From Bryobacterales bacterium (GTDB lineage: Bacteria; Acidobacteriota; Terriglobia; Bryobacterales; Bryobacteraceae), in the NCBI GenBank assembly GCA_003166475.1, contig PMVV01000467.1, positions 1 through 32,827 of the forward strand: a stretch of DNA of 32,827 nucleotides, written 5' to 3'. This document shows, piece by piece, positions 28,078 to 32,827 of this stretch (position 1 is its first letter; every line of letters begins with the position of its first letter). A model generated the notes under the pieces. The model saw nothing but the letters and a program-made list of their open reading frames with translations, made no database searches and had not been told where the DNA came from. The position numbers and the translations under genes are program-made.

Positions 28078-28771
28078 TGCGGTCCCACTCTCCTTCCACC
28101 CAGACTTCGCCGTCCGCGAAGTGCTCTTTTTTCCAGATGGGCACCACACGCTTCAACCGGTCGATCCCCTCCAGCGCGGCTTCAAAGGCCGCTTTGCGAT
28201 GCGCCGCCGTCACGATCACCGCCACGCTGGTCTCCCCGATCAGCATGCGCCCGAGCCGGTGCACGAGGGCGATCCGGTCGATGGCGTAGTTGGCGGCAAT
28301 TTCGTGCCCGATGCGGGCCATCAGCTTGAGGGCCATCGGCTCGTAACACTCGTAGTCCAGGTAGTGGGTCTGGCGGCCCTTGGTGTTGTTGCGGACCACG
28401 CCTTCGAAGGTGACCACCGCGCCGTCCTGTCCCCGCAGCAGGCGGTCGGCGATCTTGCGCGTGACGATGGGATGCCACGTCAGCGCGAAGAAATGCCCGT
28501 TTTCCGAAATCTCGCGCCGCACTTCGGAGCCGCCGCTGACGGGCGGCAGGAAGGCGATCTCGTCGCCATCGGCGAGTTGGGTGGCCGGCCCGGTGAATTC
28601 CTGGTTACGCGCCAGCAGAATGCTGCCGGCCATCTCCCGTATGCGCGGAAACTGGCTGCTGTAATGCTCGAAGACGCGGCCCAGCGTGGCGCCGTCTTCC
28701 AAGTCGAACTGGTCTTCCGCGCGGCCCGTCACGTCCTTGAGCATCCCGAAAAATAGTACTTTCACGCGCAC
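28052..28771 (-). CDS. Fused MoaD-MoaE molybdopterin synthase
   Basis: N-terminal MoaD-like MRVKVLFFGMLKDVTGRAED...DEIAFLPPVSGG, then MoaE-like GAVVTFEGVVRNNTKGRQTHYLDYECYEPMA...HRLGRMLIGETSVAVIVTAAHRKAAFEA...PIWKKEHFADGEVWV. Confidence 0.92.
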   Translation of the reverse strand: MRVKVLFFGMLKDVTGRAEDQFDLEDGATLGRVFEHYSSQFPRIREMAGSILLARNQEFTGPATQLADGDEIAFLPPVSGGSEVRREISENGHFFALTWHPIVTRKIADRLLRGQDGAVVTFEGVVRNNTKGRQTHYLDYECYEPMALKLMARIGHEIAANYAIDRIALVHRLGRMLIGETSVAVIVTAAHRKAAFEAALEGIDRLKRVVPIWKKEHFADGEVWVEGEWDRNATLAQSG

Positions 28772-28948
28772 TTCTCCGGCTAGTTTATCAGACGGGGGAG
28801 AGGTGGTATCCGTTGCGTTTCAGTATGGGGGCGCAGGGTGTGGCCGATCAACGCAACTATAAATGCCGATTGGCAGGCTCGTGCAAGGCGTTGCGGGCCG
28901 TTCACGCTGCCTTGGGTGCTCATAAGTTCTGGCCATTCCTGACAGCAG

Positions 28949-28984
28949 CCGCTCCCTAACCGAGCCGCGACCGCAAGGCAGCGG
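28949..28984 (-). repeat. REP-like repeat copy C, near-complete hairpin
   Basis: + strand CCGCTCCCTAACCGAGCCGCGACCGCAAGGCAGCGG; reverse complement contains CGGTCGCGGCTCGGT. Outer arms CCGCTCCCT/AGGCAGCGG pair with one mismatch. Confidence 0.8.
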
Positions 28985-29077
28985 TTTCCCCAAGGCGGTT
29001 AAGCACCTCCCTGCCCTGCCGGAAACGTTATGGCTACTGGCGGAAAGTTGTATACTATTCGCAACTGAGAGGTCAAC

Positions 29078-30103
29078 ATGGAAGACACGACTCAGAACGA
29101 GGGCCTACCCCCTGCGGCTACCGCTGGTTTCGATTCTTCCGGGCATCGCAATCCTAACCTCCCGGAAGCACCCCCAAAGGTGACCGACGACGCTCTATCC
29201 CGGGCGCAATGGGATAAGTTGGTGGACAAGATCTCCAGAGGGGCCTGTACACCGTTCCTGGGGGCTGGAGCGGCGTTCGGGAGCTTGCCGTTGGGCACCC
29301 AGCTTGCCAACGATCTGCTGTCGGACCACGAGCGCCGGACGGAGACGAAGTGTCCGTTGGACGACCGTACCAACCTGCAGGCGGTAACACAGTATATCGC
29401 CGTAAAACGCCAGGACACAGCGTGGGCGAAGCTTCAGATTAAGGACAGGATTCGAAGTTACCCCCGGCCCGATTTCCGCCAGGCCGGGGAGCCGCACGGC
29501 CTGATGGCACGGTTACCCCTTCCGATCTACCTTACGACAAACTACGACGACTTCCTGTTCAGCGCCTTAAAGGCTGAGAACCGCGATGCGCAGCGGGAGT
29601 TCAGCCGTTGGACGCCGAACCTGATCAAGAAGCGCAAATCGGTTTTTGACGACGACTACAAACCCACGGCGCAACGCCCTGTCGTATTCCATCTGCATGG
29701 GTTGGCGGAAGACGAGCTGCAGGAGTCTATTGTCGTCAGTGAAGACGATTACGTCGATTTCCTGGTGAGTCTTTCCCGCGACCTGGCGCGCACTTCCCGT
29801 AAAGAGATCCTTCCCACCACCATCCGGAGCGCCATTACCAGCACCTCGCTCCTGTTCATCGGTTACAGTCTGAAGGACATCAACTTTCGCGTGCTGCTGC
29901 GGGGCTTGCTGGGATCTCTCCAGCCGAACGGCCGGCAGCTAAGCTTGACGGTACAGTACGAGAAGGACAGCTTGGGAGACCTGCAGAGTTACCTGACGGA
30001 GTACTTCGAATACACCTTCCAACTGAACTTCGTCAACCTGCCCGCGGCCGATTTCTGTGGGCAACTGGAAGAACGGTGCCGCCGGGCAGGCGTGATCCGA
30101 TGA
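29078..30103 (+). CDS. SIR2-like (SIR2_2 type) NAD-binding protein
   Basis: CTPFLGAGAAFGSLPLGTQLA, LPIYLTTNYDDFLFSAL, VVFHLHGLAED, LLFIGYSLKDINFRVLLR. Confidence 0.88.
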   Translation: MEDTTQNEGLPPAATAGFDSSGHRNPNLPEAPPKVTDDALSRAQWDKLVDKISRGACTPFLGAGAAFGSLPLGTQLANDLLSDHERRTETKCPLDDRTNLQAVTQYIAVKRQDTAWAKLQIKDRIRSYPRPDFRQAGEPHGLMARLPLPIYLTTNYDDFLFSALKAENRDAQREFSRWTPNLIKKRKSVFDDDYKPTAQRPVVFHLHGLAEDELQESIVVSEDDYVDFLVSLSRDLARTSRKEILPTTIRSAITSTSLLFIGYSLKDINFRVLLRGLLGSLQPNGRQLSLTVQYEKDSLGDLQSYLTEYFEYTFQLNFVNLPAADFCGQLEERCRRAGVIR

Positions 30104-32136
30104 CGCAACGAACCAATGTGGCGGCCGCGCAGAGTAGCAGACGGCAACTGGAAGATCTGTTTCCGGGTCCTAACCCTTTCTCCGAAAAGCAAAACGCGCT
30201 TTTCTTCGGCCGTAGTCGCGAGCAAAATGAGCTGAGGGCGCTGCTGCAGGCGTATCGCACTGTGTTACTCCACGCCCAGTCGGGAGCCGGCAAGACCTCA
30301 CTCGTGCGCGCCGGACTGCTCCCTGAGCTGACAGCCGAGGGCGTGCCCTGGACTCGCTGCCGGGTCGCCGGTCCAACCGCCGATCTGCCCGATAGCAGAA
30401 ACGTTTTTGTGGCGGGGCTGCTACTGACTGGGCTAGGGCCGGACGCCGCCCGCCGCGAGAGCATGCAAGAAGCATTCCAGTTTCTGGGCAGTGAAGACGA
30501 ACATGTCCTGGTCTTCGATCAGTTCGAGGAATTCTTCACGTATTACCCGGACCGGTGGGCGGATCGCGAGCCGTTCTTCGAACAAGTTTCAGACCTGTTG
30601 GAATCCAAGAAGAGACTGCGGATATTGTTTGTGATTCGCGAGGAGTTCGTTTCACGCCTGGAACCGTTTGCCCATCATGTACCCGAGGAGTTTCAGATTC
30701 GCCTCTTTCTGGAGCGGCTCCGCGCGGAACAGGCGAAGTTGGCCGTCCGTGGACCGTTCCAGACGGAGAATATCGAGTTCGAGTCCGAGGCGCTGCTGGA
30801 CTCCTTCGTCGACAGCCTGCGGCGGCAACTACTGACGGCCGGCACGGGGACTGCCGGCGCGAAGCGCGAGATTCGCGAGTACATCGGCGAGTTCGTGGAG
30901 CCCGTGCAACTGCAGGTGGTTTGCCATTCCCTGGCGAAAGGCATCCCGGCCGAGGCCAGCCGCATCACCAGGGCTGACATCGATTTGTTTGGGAATCCCG
31001 ATCGCAGCCTGATGCAGTTCTATGAAGAGGCCCTGAACGCCGTAGCTCGCGAGTGCAGGGCTAGCAACGCCAGATTGCGAAGCTGGTTTGAAGAGAGCAT
31101 GATTACGCAGGGCGGGACGAGGGGAACCGTGTTCATGGGGTCCGAGGATACCAACGGGCTGCCCAACCGCGTAGTGCAGGCGCTGGAGGCCGCGCATGTA
31201 ATACGATCCGAGCAGCGCGCCGGGGCGGTATGGTGCGAGATTACTCACGACCTCTTGCTGGCGCCCATCCAGGAGTCCAATCGCAAATGGCGCGGGCATC
31301 GGAAACGGCTGATGTCCCTGCTTGCGCTCTCGGTATTGGTGCTGCTGGTTGTAGCTGCTGCCATTTCCGAAGTGTTGTTGCGACGCGAGCACACCAACAA
31401 CCTTGTCGCGTCCGCGAGAAATGAAGGAATAAGCGAAGCGCGGCAGTTGACGGCCAAAGAACTGTTTGAACGGGCGGTTATCGTCGAAGGGAATCTCGAA
31501 GGCCGCAACACGCAGAAAGAAGTTGCCGATCTTCTCGCCGATTTCCTCGTGAATTCGGCCTCGGCGCGTCAGTCGGCGCTCAAGAACCTCACCGCGGGCC
31601 TCAAGCAGGCCTGGCAGCAGGATCGCAACCAGACCGTCCGCAGCATCGATCGCGGTCTGGCACTTTATCCGGCTATGCAGAACGACGTGTCCTGGCCGGC
31701 GGTCACGGAGGATGTACGCGAATGCCGGCGCCAGTTGTTGTCGAACCTGACGTCCGTCGAACCGCGGGAAGTCGAGTTCATCGACTATATTCGCCAGCAC
31801 AACGCCGCAATTGTAATCTCTACCGCCGAGCCCGCCAAATCCGCTTACGAGCTGTCGGTTTGGAAAGGGAAGGGATTCCCAGGCGCCATCCTAAGCCCGG
31901 TGCTTGAGGACAAGAAATCCGCGCCCAAGCCGCCCGGGTCCATGCTGGTGATTGCCGATTATTTTCTTCCCTGCCCGGCGGCGCGCGACCTGGCGGCAAA
32001 ACTGAACGCAGACGAGTTCTACGGAAAGAAGAGGCCATTCGTGGTGTCCTACTACAGCGATTGCCCGCCTTGTGGTTACTACCGCAGCTACCACATGTTC
32101 GAGTTGCCGAAACCCCTGAAGCAGGCGGCGCCGTGA
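30100..32136 (+). CDS. nSTAND1-type NTPase with one predicted TM helix and a novel-looking C-terminal domain
   Basis: NPFSEKQNALFFGRSREQNELRALLQAYRTVLLHAQSGAGKTSLVRAGLLPEL (Walker A), HVLVFDQFEEFFTYY (Walker B/STAND), TM LMSLLALSVLVLLVVAAAI, C-terminus ...YYSDCPPCGYYRSYHMFELP. ATGA overlap with the SIR2 gene. Confidence 0.88.
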   Translation: MTQRTNVAAAQSSRRQLEDLFPGPNPFSEKQNALFFGRSREQNELRALLQAYRTVLLHAQSGAGKTSLVRAGLLPELTAEGVPWTRCRVAGPTADLPDSRNVFVAGLLLTGLGPDAARRESMQEAFQFLGSEDEHVLVFDQFEEFFTYYPDRWADREPFFEQVSDLLESKKRLRILFVIREEFVSRLEPFAHHVPEEFQIRLFLERLRAEQAKLAVRGPFQTENIEFESEALLDSFVDSLRRQLLTAGTGTAGAKREIREYIGEFVEPVQLQVVCHSLAKGIPAEASRITRADIDLFGNPDRSLMQFYEEALNAVARECRASNARLRSWFEESMITQGGTRGTVFMGSEDTNGLPNRVVQALEAAHVIRSEQRAGAVWCEITHDLLLAPIQESNRKWRGHRKRLMSLLALSVLVLLVVAAAISEVLLRREHTNNLVASARNEGISEARQLTAKELFERAVIVEGNLEGRNTQKEVADLLADFLVNSASARQSALKNLTAGLKQAWQQDRNQTVRSIDRGLALYPAMQNDVSWPAVTEDVRECRRQLLSNLTSVEPREVEFIDYIRQHNAAIVISTAEPAKSAYELSVWKGKGFPGAILSPVLEDKKSAPKPPGSMLVIADYFLPCPAARDLAAKLNADEFYGKKRPFVVSYYSDCPPCGYYRSYHMFELPKPLKQAAP

Positions 32137-32203
32137 GAAGAGAACACCACACCTTGCATTCCGCCGCTCCACGGTTTAGCATCACGTAAGTGGAGGGGCT
32201 TCT

Positions 32204-32827
32204 ATGCCACCGAAGAAAATGAGTCGCCGCGGGCTGTTCCGGTCGGGCGCGGCGCTGGCTGCCGTCGGCGTGTCCGGATCCATTCCGGAACCGGCTCCGG
32301 CCGCACCCGCGCTCGAGTTGGGCGCCAATTTGTACGAGTCCATCGGCGTTACGCCGATCGTGAACTGCCGGGGCACGTACACCATCATTACGGGTTCGCA
32401 GACTCTGCCCGAAGTGAAGCGCGCCATGGAGCAGGCGTCGCACGCCTACGTCCATATGGACGAACTGATGGAGGCGGTGGGGCAGCGCCTGGCCGAACTG
32501 ACCAAGGCCGAATGGGGGATCGTCACGGCGGGATGCGCCGCGGCATTGACGCACGCGACTTCCGCTTGCATCTCCGGCGGCGATCCGGAAAAGATGCAGC
32601 GCGTGCCTAATCTCGCCGGGCTGAAGAACGAAGTAGTGGTGCCGCGCTATTCGCGCAACGAGTACGACCACGCCGTGCGCATGCTGGGCGTGAAGATGGT
32701 GGAGGTGGAAACCGCCGCGCAGTTCGAAGCGGCCCTCTCGCCGCGGACGGCCATGGTGATGATTCTCTCCTGCCCGGCCGCGGAGAAGGGCGAGCTGTCG
32801 ATCGAGAATACCTGCGCCATGGCGCGG
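32204..32827 (+). CDS. SelA-like/aminotransferase-type PLP-dependent enzyme with Tat-like signal (partial, runs off window)
   Basis: MPPKKMSRRGLFRSGAALAAVG (SRRGLF Tat motif), LGANLYESIGVTPIVNCRGTYTIITGSQTLPEVKRAMEQASHAYVHMDELMEAVGQRLAELTKAEWGIVTAGCAAALTHAT. Open to the window end, so absent from the ORF track. Confidence 0.8.
   Translation, partial: MPPKKMSRRGLFRSGAALAAVGVSGSIPEPAPAAPALELGANLYESIGVTPIVNCRGTYTIITGSQTLPEVKRAMEQASHAYVHMDELMEAVGQRLAELTKAEWGIVTAGCAAALTHATSACISGGDPEKMQRVPNLAGLKNEVVVPRYSRNEYDHAVRMLGVKMVEVETAAQFEAALSPRTAMVMILSCPAAEKGELSIENTCAMAR

Noticed and set aside
31820-32671. 283-aa minus ORF over the nSTAND1 3' end and SelA-like 5' end
   Set aside because: Overlaps two supported + strand genes; no coherent motif.

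Overview
The window is about 33 kb of high-GC bacterial chromosome. It looks Acidobacteriota/Solibacter-like from gene content (VWFA-related domain, CRTAC1-type FG-GAP/ASPIC proteins, short Hfq-like protein), but that is inference only. A housekeeping backbone is recognisable: M20 peptidase, EamA transporter, Do/DegP protease, tpiA, deoB, TPR protein, multiheme cytochrome c, HNH protein, ComF, bacterioferritin, inositol monophosphatase, Hfq-like, VWA protein and a fused MoaD-MoaE. Accessory material is interleaved with it. The most interesting parts are: (1) a coupled two-gene SIR2-like + nSTAND1-type NTPase cassette at 29078-32136, whose NTPase has one predicted TM helix and a non-repeat C-terminal domain ending in a CPPC motif; it is a candidate NAD-depleting defence system. 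(2) A toxin-antitoxin 'graveyard': three modules (ParDE, BrnTA, HigBA) keep an intact antitoxin frame while the toxin is frameshifted, internally deleted or truncated, next to apparently intact VapBC and Gp49/HigB-HigA-like modules. (3) A tyrosine-recombinase pseudogene in at least three pieces, interrupted by an Rhs-core fragment and a small secreted/membrane ORF. (4) A frameshifted REP-associated (Y1/HUH) transposase remnant, with three copies of a REP-like repeat in the window. One copy lies directly behind the transposase and inside the predicted signal-peptide coding region of the next gene. (5) A second, different double-hairpin repeat found twice, both times between convergent genes, with a compensatory C-G/T-A change. 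All assignments come from reading the sequence and ORF translations; no database search was run.
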